Virus record (IMG/VR): IMGVR_UViG_3300048924_000203
Span: 1-22,231 of that record
Origin: a virus
DNA length: 22,231 bases
Direction: 5' to 3' (one strand)
The notes below the pieces were generated by a model, which searched no databases, was not told where the DNA came from, and saw nothing but the letters and a program-made list of their open reading frames with translations. The position numbers were made by a program, and so were the translations under genes. Positions 13,819 to 20,877 of the stretch are shown one piece after another. Position 1 is the stretch's first letter. Each line of letters starts with the position of its first letter.

Positions 13819-14492
13819 GCACCGTCGAAGAACAAAGAGCGTTCAAGTGGATGAAGGCGTCGACGCGGAACCATCAGATGACGATCATCCGCGACGACGG
13901 GCTGTACCGGCACATCCGATTCAAGGAGCCCGGCACCGGAATCTGGTGGTTCGACCTAGTCACCTGGCCGGGACACCTGGTCGTCACCGGTGATATCGAG
14001 GACTTCCACTTCGCTCGCATCGACGACATGTTCCAGTTCTTCCGCAAGCCGCCCGGATACATCAATGCGTCGTACTGGTCTGAGAAGCTGCGCGGCCCAG
14101 TCGATCCGAAGGTGTATCAGCCCGAGATCGCGAAGCGGATGGTGTTCGAGGAGTTCTGGGAACGCCGCGGCGAACACCCCGGCCAGGCCGCTGCGATCTG
14201 GCGGGCTCTCCGTTACCAGGTTCTCGACGACGAAACCCTGTGCTCTGAGGAGTCCGTGCACCGGGCGCTGAGCGGCTTTCGCTACCGGCTCTCCATTCCA
14301 GTTGAGCCGGAGAGTGACTTTGTCCCGCAACTCATCCCGCGCCGACACAGCGTGCTGTATCAATTCTCGGACACCTGGGAATGGGACCTCCGCGACTACG
14401 ACTGGCACTTCCTGGTGTCCCTGCATGCGATCGTCTGGGGAATCAGCCAGTACGACAAGGCGAAGAGCCTCACGGTTGAGGTGTCGGCGTGA
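13815..14492 (+). CDS. Hypothetical phage protein, 225 aa
   Basis: ATG 13815 overlaps by 4 bp. The protein is aromatic and acidic: RHIRFKEPGTGIWWFDLVTWPGH, then GDIEDFHFARIDDMFQFF and a C-terminal DWHFLVSLHAIVWGISQYDKAK. It is a phage protein type that occurs widely with replication genes; no catalytic motif is clear. Function unknown. Confidence 0.65.
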   Translation: MSTVEEQRAFKWMKASTRNHQMTIIRDDGLYRHIRFKEPGTGIWWFDLVTWPGHLVVTGDIEDFHFARIDDMFQFFRKPPGYINASYWSEKLRGPVDPKVYQPEIAKRMVFEEFWERRGEHPGQAAAIWRALRYQVLDDETLCSEESVHRALSGFRYRLSIPVEPESDFVPQLIPRRHSVLYQFSDTWEWDLRDYDWHFLVSLHAIVWGISQYDKAKSLTVEVSA

Positions 14493-14839
14493 TGGCCGGC
14501 GTAGCACGGGAAGTCAGAGCTGAGCGTCTGGCGCTGGTGAAATGCCTGACCGCACAGGGTTGGTCTGCGTTCGCGATCGCCGATCGGCTCGCCGTTTCCG
14601 AGCGGAGTGTTGTCCGGTACCGACGCGAGGCAGGGTGCGGGCAACCGGTAGCTCGTCACCTGACCGCCGCCGACGTCGCCACTGCCGGCGAGATGCTCGA
14701 CGACGGATGCTCGTATGAAGAGGTAGCGAGAACGCTCGGGGTTAGCGCCTGGTCCATCGCGGTGAGATACCCGGGTCGCAGTTGGACGCCGTCGCAGGTC
14801 TCGGCTTTCGGCAACCTGCACAAGAGGTTCCGCGCATGA
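14489..14839 (+). CDS. HTH DNA-binding protein with two helix-turn-helix units, 116 aa
   Basis: The first unit is LVKCLTAQGWSAFAIADRL followed by a recognition helix with RSVVRYRRE, a homeodomain-like HTH. The second is MLDDGCSYEEVARTLGVSAW followed by a RYPGRSWT wing. GTG 14489 overlaps the preceding stop; ATG 14492 is just as likely. This two-HTH type is common in mycobacteriophages. It probably binds phage DNA as a regulator or replication accessory factor. Confidence 0.65.
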   Translation: MMAGVAREVRAERLALVKCLTAQGWSAFAIADRLAVSERSVVRYRREAGCGQPVARHLTAADVATAGEMLDDGCSYEEVARTLGVSAWSIAVRYPGRSWTPSQVSAFGNLHKRFRA

Positions 14840-15285
14840 GTGATGACCTGGTCACCCGCACGGAGAACGTGCTCGAAGGTGTCACTGAAGGGCCGTGGGA
14901 GGTCGTCTGGGAGACCGAAGAGGGCGAGTACGGCGGTGGAGCGCAGTACGCGTATGCGATCTACGGCCCGGCTGACCGCGCCACCTTGGACTCCGACGGG
15001 TGCAGCGACGACTACAAGGAGCGCTACGGGCACCAGATCACTGAGATCGTCGGCCTGTCGGACGCTGACGCTGAATTCTTCGCTGACTCAAGGCAGTTGG
15101 TGCCGGAGCTGCTCGCCGAGGTCAAGATGCTGCGCCGTGCAATGGGAACCATCAAGCGCAAAGCGGAGATCGGAGATAGCCAGACGAGCATCCCCAGCGA
15201 CGAACGAATGATGGGCGCCGCCAACAACAGATTCAAAACCATCCTGAACATCATCAAAGGAGTCGAGAACCATGAGTACCACTGA
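14836..15285 (+). CDS. Ead/Ea22-like phage protein, 149 aa
   Basis: The features that suggest this are EGVTEGPWEVVWE at the start, a beta-rich middle, and DADAEFFADSRQLVPELLAEVKMLRRAM, which mirrors the '...PW...A.FIA.AR.LVP.LL.E' pattern of Ead/Ea22-like proteins. These are early phage proteins of unknown function. ATG 14836 overlaps by 4 bp; the 3' end overlaps the next gene by 14 bp. Confidence 0.6.
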   Translation: MSDDLVTRTENVLEGVTEGPWEVVWETEEGEYGGGAQYAYAIYGPADRATLDSDGCSDDYKERYGHQITEIVGLSDADAEFFADSRQLVPELLAEVKMLRRAMGTIKRKAEIGDSQTSIPSDERMMGAANNRFKTILNIIKGVENHEYH

Positions 15286-15709
15286 CGACCGCGACCGCGG
15301 CCTATACCGCAAGTACGAGCTGTATCGCGTCAAGGAAGACGACTCAGGGAACGTCATCGAGCACTACCAGGTGACTGATCCGTTCTTTGTGCTGCGCTAC
15401 ACCACTGATCCGCACGCGCGGGTGGCGCTGGAGGCGTACGCCGATTCGTGCGGCGAGGAGTATCCGGGACTTGCCGCTGATCTGTACCGCGCACTCGGTA
15501 TCAGAGTCGAAGTCGCCCAGGTGGATATCAGCACATCGCTGAGTCAGTACCTCGGCAAGCACTACCGCGGCCGATGGGTAGCGGTCCGGCATGGCCACGT
15601 CGTGGCCGCCGGTCACACGCTCGCGGAGGCGAAACAGAGATCTGAGGGTTACCCCGACGGACGGACCCTGCTCTATGTGCCGGAGTCCGGTGAGGACGAG
15701 AAGCGATGA
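15272..15709 (+). CDS. Phage protein with a DUF5678-like C-terminus, 145 aa
   Basis: AAAGGAG (15256-15262) lies 9 bases before ATG 15272, one of the best ribosome sites in this series. The N-terminal part has KYELYRVKEDDSGNV...FFVLRYTTDPHARVALEAYAD, the usual shape of a family seen in actinophages. The C-terminal part, YLGKHYRGRWVAVRHGHVVAAG then AEAKQRSEGYPD, resembles DUF5678. The function is not known. Confidence 0.6.
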   Translation: MSTTDDRDRGLYRKYELYRVKEDDSGNVIEHYQVTDPFFVLRYTTDPHARVALEAYADSCGEEYPGLAADLYRALGIRVEVAQVDISTSLSQYLGKHYRGRWVAVRHGHVVAAGHTLAEAKQRSEGYPDGRTLLYVPESGEDEKR

Positions 15710-16824
15710 GTGACAACACTTCAATCGAATGGTGCGACTCGACGTGGAATCCAGTTTCGGGGTGCACCGAGGTGTCGCCTGGCTGTGATCACTGCTACGC
15801 CAAGACGTTCGCGGAACGGTGGCGCGGTACGCCGGGGCACTATTTCGAGCGCGGGTTCGACGTGCAGCTGCGGCCCGAGAAACTCGGCCAGCCGCTGCGG
15901 TGGCGGCGGCCGCGACGCATCTTCGTCAACTCGATGTCGGACCTGTTCCACGACGAGGTGCCCGACGAGCACATCGCGAAGGTGTTCGCGGTGATGTGCC
16001 ATGCGAGCCACCACACGTTCCAGTTGCTGACCAAGCGGCATGCGCGGATGCGCTCGCTGCTCTCGTCAGATCGGTTCCGCGAGTTGGTGTTCACGTCGAC
16101 CGAGCTGGACCCGCGGAGCCCGGACGGCACAACCGACATCCTGACCGACTACTGGCCGTTGCCGAACGTCTGGCTCGGCGTCAGTACCGAGAATCAGCAG
16201 TGGGCCGACATCCGCATCCCCGCGCTGCTGGACACCCCGGCGGCGGTCCGATTCATCAGCGCCGAACCACTACTCGGCCCGATCGACCTCAGCCGTTGGG
16301 TGTGCAACTGCGGCTCCGCAACGGACGACGACGCCGACCATTACGGCTGCACTGCCTGCACATGCGCGCGGTACGTCGTGGATCACAGCGACCCGGAGCC
16401 GCATCACCCGGAAAACGTTGACATAGAAGACGATCCAAACTGCCTGGCTCATCACCCAAAGCTGGGCTGGGTGATCGTCGGCGGTGAGTCCGGGCCTGGC
16501 GCAAGACCAATGCACCCAGACTGGGCGCGGTCACTGCGCGACCAGTGCACGGCTGCTGGTGTGCCGTTCCTGTTCAAACAGCGTGGTGAGTGGACGTGGA
16601 GCGAATCGGACCAGTTCCGTGTCCCGACAAAGCCGTACACCAATCGCGTTGCCGTGATGCACGGCAATGGCATGACGGCGATGACGAAGGAGAATCCCTT
16701 CAACCCCTTCGAGCGCGGGCATCCGCATTGGGCTACCCGCATCGAACGTGTCGGCAAGAAGCGTGCCGGCCGCGAGCTGGACGGCCGCACCTGGGATGAG
16801 TTCCCGGAGGTGTCCGGTGTCTGA
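15706..16824 (+). CDS. DUF5131 (phage Gp37/Gp68) family protein, 372 aa
   Basis: The start IEWCDSTWNPVSGCTEVSPGCDHCYA carries the family's cysteine signature (Cys20, Cys27, Cys30). FVNSMSDLFHDEVP, FQLLTKRHARM, NVWLGVSTENQ, FISAEPLLGPI and WVIVGGESGPGARPM are the other conserved blocks. The family is widespread in phages; the spacing of three cysteines suggests a metal or Fe-S cluster, as in radical-SAM-like proteins, but the reaction is not known. A 50-residue insert (199-250) with six more cysteines splits the fold between two conserved blocks. It overlaps its DUF1643 neighbour by 8 bp. It is a solid family call. Confidence 0.85.
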   Translation: MSDNTSIEWCDSTWNPVSGCTEVSPGCDHCYAKTFAERWRGTPGHYFERGFDVQLRPEKLGQPLRWRRPRRIFVNSMSDLFHDEVPDEHIAKVFAVMCHASHHTFQLLTKRHARMRSLLSSDRFRELVFTSTELDPRSPDGTTDILTDYWPLPNVWLGVSTENQQWADIRIPALLDTPAAVRFISAEPLLGPIDLSRWVCNCGSATDDDADHYGCTACTCARYVVDHSDPEPHHPENVDIEDDPNCLAHHPKLGWVIVGGESGPGARPMHPDWARSLRDQCTAAGVPFLFKQRGEWTWSESDQFRVPTKPYTNRVAVMHGNGMTAMTKENPFNPFERGHPHWATRIERVGKKRAGRELDGRTWDEFPEVSGV

Positions 16825-17362
16825 CCAGCTTGCCCTCATCGGCGATTCAACGCCGGCCACCGAGTGCAGCGCCGTGATCAGTGACTGCGGCCGTTACCGG
16901 TATGAGCTGCGGCGCATCTGGGATCCGACCGGGCCGCTGCTTGAGTTCGTCATGTTGAACCCGTCGACGGCTGACGGCTCGATCGATGACAACACGATCA
17001 GGCGCTGCATCGCGTTCGCTAAGGCGTGGGGTTACGGCGGCATCGTCGTACGCAACTTATATTCGCTCCGCGCCACGAATCCCGAAGTGTTGCTGAACTA
17101 CTCAGGCGACAGCTATGGGCCGCGCAACGACGAATTCCTGGGCAACAACGTAGCTGACTGCACCATCGTCGCTTGGGGCGCTCACGCCGCCACGCTGTCT
17201 GCCAGCGCCGTCGCCACGATCAACACCCTGCAGCTGTGTCGGCCACGCCTGTTCTGCCTCGGCACCAACCAGAACGGATCGCCCAAGCACCCGCTGTACG
17301 TGCCGGCCGACCGCACACCTGTGCGCTGGCATCCCAACCGGAAGGAGGCGACCCATGCCTGA
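16817..17362 (+). CDS. DUF1643-domain protein, 181 aa
   Basis: GTG 16817 sits 6 bases after GGAGG (16806-16810). RYELRRIWDPTGPLLEFVMLNPSTADGSIDDNTIRRC followed by GIVVRNLYSLRATNPEVL matches the DUF1643 family, of unknown function. A later CxxxLGTNQNGSPKHPLYVP block ends the domain. DUF1643 and DUF5131 occur together in phages, which the 8-bp overlap here reflects. The role is not known; it may handle a nucleotide or modified base. Confidence 0.8.
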   Translation: MSDQLALIGDSTPATECSAVISDCGRYRYELRRIWDPTGPLLEFVMLNPSTADGSIDDNTIRRCIAFAKAWGYGGIVVRNLYSLRATNPEVLLNYSGDSYGPRNDEFLGNNVADCTIVAWGAHAATLSASAVATINTLQLCRPRLFCLGTNQNGSPKHPLYVPADRTPVRWHPNRKEATHA

Positions 17363-17570
17363 GACGGCAGCGAAACCGATGGACGTGTTCATCGTGGTGG
17401 ACAGCGCAGATGACCCGGTATATCGGCATCCATCCCGCGTCGCTCGGGTGCTGCTGAGCCAATTCGAGGTCCAGTCGCTCACCATCCTGGAGCGCGCTAC
17501 GGGCATGACATCCACCTACCGCTCCAACCCCGAAGGCGCTACACCGATCGGTAGGGGCAGCAATGCCTGA
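17355..17570 (+). CDS. Small protein, 71 aa
   Basis: AAGGAGG (17342-17348) is 6 bases before ATG 17355, an excellent ribosome site inside the DUF1643 gene's end. The product has a strand-helix start (MDVFIVVDSADDPVYRHPSR) and a C-terminal disordered part. No family is recognised. Confidence 0.55.
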   Translation: MPETAAKPMDVFIVVDSADDPVYRHPSRVARVLLSQFEVQSLTILERATGMTSTYRSNPEGATPIGRGSNA

Positions 17571-17934
17571 CAACCTGGAGCGCATCTACCGCGCCATCCC
17601 GCAGGTCGAATGCAAGGGCCTCTGCTCCCAGGCCTGTGGCCCGATCGATATGTCACGGGAGGAACGGCGGCGTATCGCTGAGCGCGGCGTCGTCATCCCG
17701 CCGCCGGACAGTGCCTTGGCGAACCTGCTCGACAACCCCGACTACCGCTGCCCGGCGTTGGACGACAACCAGCGGTGCACCGTGCACGAAGACCGTCCAC
17801 TGATCTGCCGGCTTTGGGGCGCAGTGGAATCCATGCCCTGCCCGCACGACTGTGAAGTCACACCGGGCCTGCTGATGGATCCCGGCGCGCAGTCCCTGAT
17901 CGGACGGTCACTGCGGCTGGACGTGACCAGATGA
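17563..17934 (+). CDS. YkgJ-type cysteine-cluster protein, 123 aa
   Basis: Eight cysteines: CKGLCSQAC (17, 21, 25), CPALDDNQRC (63, 72), CRLWG (82) and CPHDC (93, 97). The CxxxCxxxC...C...C...RPLICR pattern is that of the YkgJ family, thought to bind zinc or an Fe-S cluster. YkgJ proteins are linked to oxidation or metal chemistry in several contexts, but no reaction is proven. ATG 17563 overlaps the previous gene by 8 bp. Confidence 0.75.
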   Translation: MPDNLERIYRAIPQVECKGLCSQACGPIDMSREERRRIAERGVVIPPPDSALANLLDNPDYRCPALDDNQRCTVHEDRPLICRLWGAVESMPCPHDCEVTPGLLMDPGAQSLIGRSLRLDVTR

Positions 17935-18086
17935 GTAGCTGCTGGTGTGGCGCCGGTGTCGTCTGCGAGGGCCAGAGCCGGTTCGACAACCTCACCGAGA
18001 AATGCGCCGGATATGGGCCGGAGGAGGACGACTCCTCCCACGCCGTTCACGTTCCCTACCAACAGAAACCGGAGACAACCCCTTGA
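17931..18086 (+). CDS. Small Cys-containing protein, 51 aa
   Basis: ATG 17931 to TGA 18086 with 4-bp overlaps on both sides. The start MSSCWCGAGVVCEGQ has three cysteines; the rest is acidic and disordered. It is short but the ATGA and TTGA junctions to both neighbours support translation. Function unknown. Confidence 0.5.
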   Translation: MSSCWCGAGVVCEGQSRFDNLTEKCAGYGPEEDDSSHAVHVPYQQKPETTP

Positions 18087-18811
18087 CCATTTACTGTTAC
18101 GACACTGAGTTCCACGACGATGGCCGCACCATCGATCTGATCTCGATCGGCATCGTGTGCGAGGACGGCCGCGAGTACTACGCGGTCAACGTCGACTGCG
18201 ACTTCTCGCCGATCTGCAACGACGACTGGCTGTGGACGAACGTCGTCCCGCACCTGCCGACCACGAAAACGGATTGGGACGACCCGCTTCGTGGCCGATT
18301 CGGGGACACCCGCCTGGACCTTCACGCCGCCGCGGTGAAGCCGAAATGGGTCATCGCCAACGAGGTTCGCCAATTCCTCGTCGGCGACATCAAGCCCATC
18401 GGCGAGAAGGACGGCGAACCGGTCTACGCCAGCGAGGACCTCCCACAGCTGTGGGCCTACTACGGCGCCTACGACCACGTCGCCCTGGCGCAGCTCTGGG
18501 GCCCGATGATCAGCCTGCCGGACCTCATGCCGATGTGGACTCACGACCTGATGCAGCTCATCGAGCCGCTGCAGCTTTTCGAGATGCCGGCCCATCACGG
18601 CGACGAGCACAACGCCCTGGCCGACGCCCGGTGGAACCTCGAAGTACTCCGCGCTGCCCGCCAGCACGTGGTTGATGCAGTCGACCCGCTGGATCCGATC
18701 CGGGAGGCGTACGACGAGTACCGGGCCGCTCTGGCCCGGCGAGAACACGGCGCCGTCGCGGCCGATCACCTCATCCGCGCGGTCGAAGAGCACCTGCAGG
18801 AGAAGAAATGA
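18083..18811 (+). CDS. DEDDh 3'-5' exonuclease of the RNase AS (Rv2179c) family, 242 aa
   Basis: TTG 18083 overlaps the previous stop by 4 bp and starts directly at the domain: TIYCYDTEFHDDGRTIDLISIG (Asp7, Glu9). WAYYGAYDHVALAQLWGPM (Asp131) and DEHNALADARWNL (His176, Asp181) complete the D-E-D-h-D site. The DTEF.DDG.TI.LISIG block and YDHVALCQLWGPM-like block are those of the mycobacterial RNase AS, which shortens adenylate-rich RNA 3' ends. A TTG start and about 60 additional C-terminal residues are notable. It may alter host RNA turnover or process phage RNA or DNA ends. Confidence 0.85.
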   Translation: MTIYCYDTEFHDDGRTIDLISIGIVCEDGREYYAVNVDCDFSPICNDDWLWTNVVPHLPTTKTDWDDPLRGRFGDTRLDLHAAAVKPKWVIANEVRQFLVGDIKPIGEKDGEPVYASEDLPQLWAYYGAYDHVALAQLWGPMISLPDLMPMWTHDLMQLIEPLQLFEMPAHHGDEHNALADARWNLEVLRAARQHVVDAVDPLDPIREAYDEYRAALARREHGAVAADHLIRAVEEHLQEKK

Positions 18812-19218
18812 GCACCGGACTCTCGCCCCGCCAGATGTACCGCCTCGACATGGCGTGCACTGCAATCCACGAAGCATTCGTCGACGGCAGAGGACCGCTC
18901 ACCGGCCTGTACCTCGTCGGGTCCGCCGTGAAGGGTGACAACTCGGCCGGCCGCCGCGACGTCGACGTGCGCCTCATGCTCGATGCACCCGAATACGCCG
19001 CACTCGTCGACACGATCGGCATCCACGCCGTCCGGTTCCTCGGCATCGCCATCGGCGACCACCTCGCAACGATCAGCGGCCTGCCGATCGACTTCCAGAT
19101 ACAGCAGACCCAAGAGGCGAACGAAAAGCACGGCGGCGCATACCGAAACCCGCTCGGCTGCCGCTCACTGTGCAACTTCATCGGCGACGGAGAGCCCTCG
19201 AAGGCGGAATCACGATGA
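18808..19218 (+). CDS. Nucleotidyltransferase-fold protein, 136 aa
   Basis: LYLVGSAVKG (Gly38, Ser39), RRDVDVRLML (Asp51, Asp53) and GLPIDFQIQQ (Asp95) give the GS...DxD...D pattern of the minimal nucleotidyltransferase (MNT) fold, with all three carboxylates present. Its length is that of stand-alone MNT proteins, which either modify a partner toxin or are free transferases. No HEPN partner is in sight. It overlaps the exonuclease by 4 bp, so the two may act on the same RNA end, but that is inference. Confidence 0.7.
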   Translation: MSTGLSPRQMYRLDMACTAIHEAFVDGRGPLTGLYLVGSAVKGDNSAGRRDVDVRLMLDAPEYAALVDTIGIHAVRFLGIAIGDHLATISGLPIDFQIQQTQEANEKHGGAYRNPLGCRSLCNFIGDGEPSKAESR

Positions 19219-19445
19219 GTGACGTCTACACGTGCACCTACCAGCAGCTGTTCAACGAGTTCGGCGCGCCCGGCATCCCGAACACCTACGAAGCCACGCT
19301 GTTCAAGAACGGCAAGCGGGTCAAGTCACGCACATATCACTGGCGGCGGAACGCCGAAAGCCAGTGCCTGCGTTGGCGTCAGCTGCACGACGCGACCGTG
19401 GAGGCCGTCGATGAGCCCCTTCGGGGCGCCGGATGCATGACCTGA
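19215..19445 (+). CDS. Hypothetical phage protein, 76 aa
   Basis: ATG 19215 overlaps by 4 bp. It is a small basic protein (YEATLFKNGKRVKSRTYHWRRNAESQCLRW) with a beta-hairpin-like start and a helix at the end. No family is recognised. Confidence 0.55.
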   Translation: MSDVYTCTYQQLFNEFGAPGIPNTYEATLFKNGKRVKSRTYHWRRNAESQCLRWRQLHDATVEAVDEPLRGAGCMT

Positions 19446-19603
19446 CCGACCCGACCGATCCGGATGTCACCGCAGCGCTGGAGTCCAAGTGCGGAATCTG
19501 CCAAGCACAACCCAGCTTCTGGTGCACCAACCCATGCGGCGGCGGACCACTACCCGGCCGCCTCGTCCATCACCAACGAATCCCGCTCCCGGCCAAACGA
19601 TAG
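19433..19603 (+). CDS. Zinc-finger-like small protein, 56 aa
   Basis: ATG 19433 overlaps the preceding gene by 13 bp; the frame is too short to be found by length alone. SKCGICQAQPSFWCTNPCGGG then LVHHQR gives CxxC, two more cysteines and a histidine pair, a plausible zinc finger of the type seen in actinophage proteins. An SD (AGGAG) for the next frame follows just after its stop. Confidence 0.55.
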   Translation: MHDLTDPTDPDVTAALESKCGICQAQPSFWCTNPCGGGPLPGRLVHHQRIPLPAKR

Positions 19604-19615
19604 GAGAACCGAACT

Positions 19616-19657
19616 GTGAACAGATGCTCTGCGCAATGGGATCGGATGCAGCGATGA
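19616..19657 (+). CDS. Possible 13-aa leader peptide
   Basis: AGGAG (19602-19606) is 9 bases before GTG 19616, which opens a 13-codon frame (MNRCSAQWDRMQR). Its stop overlaps the ATG at 19654 of the next gene as ATGA. The alternative start ATG 19624 of the next gene is too far from the SD. The arrangement implies translational coupling through a short leader, although it could be a chance frame. Confidence 0.35.
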   Translation: MNRCSAQWDRMQR

Positions 19658-19962
19658 GCTCGGCTGCGCAGGCGCCCGGATTCGACGTGGACGCCAAGAA
19701 GATCCTGAAGGCGTACCTCGATGCCGGTTGGACCGCGACGAGTTCGACGAACAGTCACATGATCCTGCGGGCACCGGACGGTGTCACGACGACGGCGTTG
19801 TGCAGCCGGGCGAACGGCCGGACCGGGAAGAACGCGATGGCCCCGCTGAATCGGTGGCTCCGCACCCAGAAGCGTGCCCAGAAACCGCAGGACAAACCGA
19901 AACCTGTAGTGCGACAGCCTCGAAAGGTAGGTGCTTCTGATGGCCGGCGTCGCTGCTCCTGA
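19654..19962 (+). CDS. HicA-like (dsRBD-fold) protein, 102 aa
   Basis: The ATG at 19654 is chosen because it is coupled to the short frame at 19616. The core is KILKAYLDAGWTATSSTNSHMILRAPDGVTT, similar to the HicA pattern of a helix, 'aGW', an [ST]-xx-SH block and a beta hairpin ending in a hydrophobic strand. The usual catalytic His is at NSHMIL. A basic tail (RTQKRAQKPQDKPKPVVRQP) follows. HicA proteins are mRNA interferases; a HicB-type antitoxin is not seen beside it. A phage RNA-binding role is the alternative. Confidence 0.5.
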   Translation: MSSAAQAPGFDVDAKKILKAYLDAGWTATSSTNSHMILRAPDGVTTTALCSRANGRTGKNAMAPLNRWLRTQKRAQKPQDKPKPVVRQPRKVGASDGRRRCS

Positions 19963-20263
19963 CACCAGCCCCGCATCGGCCTGGCGGTCACCGTCATTGG
20001 TTCCGGCGCCGTGCCAGATGAACGAGACCGGGCACTGCAAAGCGGGCCGTCACGGACGGTGCCCGTACCGGCCCGGCGGCCCGTGCGCGAACGGCATCCG
20101 GATCAACGAGGCATGGGTGACGGTCCCGTACGGGAGCAACGGCCACCTCAGTGCGCTCGTAGTCGCTGAACTTGTTGAACCACATCACATCTACCGCTGC
20201 CCGTGTAAGTGCCACCACGAGGGCATCCCGGGGCAACTAGACCTATTTGGAGGACTGCTATGA
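19940..20263 (+). CDS. Cys/His-rich protein, 107 aa
   Basis: ATG 19940 is preferred to GTG 19931. The protein has GHCKAGRHGRCPYRPGGPC and, near the end, YRCPCKCHHEG; these clusters may bind two metal ions. The start overlaps the HicA-like gene by 23 bp. No family is recognised. Confidence 0.5.
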   Translation: MAGVAAPDTSPASAWRSPSLVPAPCQMNETGHCKAGRHGRCPYRPGGPCANGIRINEAWVTVPYGSNGHLSALVVAELVEPHHIYRCPCKCHHEGIPGQLDLFGGLL

Positions 20264-20469
20264 CAGGTTTGCGTGACCTGATCCGCGACAACATCGGCGG
20301 AGTCCTGGCCGTGTTCGATGAGCACGAGGCCGGCATCTACTCGGCCGAAGACATCGGCACCGAGGAAGACCGGTACAGCTGCCCGCAGAAGTGCGCATTC
20401 ATTGGGACACAGTCGGAATGGTGCGACCACCTGGCCGACAAGCTGGCCGATGCGTTGGAGGCGAAATGA
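20260..20469 (+). CDS. Small acidic protein, 69 aa
   Basis: GGAGG (20249-20253) precedes ATG 20260 by 6 bases. The protein is acidic with CPQKCAFIGTQSEWC, a CxxxC and a third cysteine. It overlaps both neighbours by 4 bp. Function unknown; the acidity leaves room for an inhibitor or anti-regulator role, which is speculative. Confidence 0.5.
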   Translation: MTGLRDLIRDNIGGVLAVFDEHEAGIYSAEDIGTEEDRYSCPQKCAFIGTQSEWCDHLADKLADALEAK

Positions 20470-20774
20470 ACCCCTATCTCGACACGGTCGAAGAAGAAGA
20501 CAAGCCGGTCAAGGTGTTGCCGTGTCGGTCCGATCCCGACCAGTGGTTCGTGGAAGCCACGACCCCGCGCAACAGTGAGGTCGTCGACGCCGTGATCCGC
20601 GAGTGTCTCCGGTGCCCAGCACTCGATGCGTGCGGTGAACTAGCGGCGAAAATCCGGCCGACGCACGGGGTGTGGGCAGGCCGGGACTGGACGAAGCCCC
20701 CGTCTCATCAGCCGCGCGGTGACCGAATCACGCGGCAGCACATGGCCGGTGCCCGAAAGAGAGAAGCGACGTAA
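20466..20774 (+). CDS. WhiB-family iron-sulfur transcription factor, 102 aa
   Basis: Four cysteines (20, 47, 50, 56) in LPCRSDPDQWF...ECLRCPALDACGELA and the following GVWAG (68-72) turn are the WhiB signature for a [4Fe-4S] cluster. A basic C-terminus (TRQHMAGARKREAT) can bind DNA. Phage WhiB proteins, as in TM4, can replace or block a host WhiB and change cell division or superinfection. It is the last gene before a hairpin, so it may also time late transcription. Confidence 0.85.
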   Translation: MNPYLDTVEEEDKPVKVLPCRSDPDQWFVEATTPRNSEVVDAVIRECLRCPALDACGELAAKIRPTHGVWAGRDWTKPPSHQPRGDRITRQHMAGARKREAT

Positions 20775-20775
20775 C

Positions 20776-20791
20776 GGGTGCCGTCGCACCC
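20776..20791 (+). terminator. Hairpin after the WhiB gene
   Basis: GGGTGC-CGTC-GCACCC starts just after the WhiB stop and is followed by TTT only. The stem of six GC-rich pairs is a weak intrinsic terminator at most. It marks the end of the long operon and the start of the region holding short repeats. Confidence 0.45.
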
Positions 20792-20812
20792 TTTGCATAC
20801 CGTTAAAGCCCT

Positions 20813-20841
20813 ACCAATGCCCCACCAATGCACCACCAATG
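20813..20841. repeat. Three ACCAATG repeats at 11-bp spacing
   Basis: ACCAATG occurs at 20813, 20824 and 20835, exactly 11 bp apart, in the 103-base gap after the WhiB hairpin. The repeated unit is close to CCCCACCAATG. A protein binding site with one turn of the helix per copy is the simplest reading. A half-site ATGCACC (20828-20834) resembles the palindromes at 21521-21727. Confidence 0.5.
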
Positions 20842-20877
20842 CCCCACTTAAAAGGACATGACTACTGGAGGATGAGA

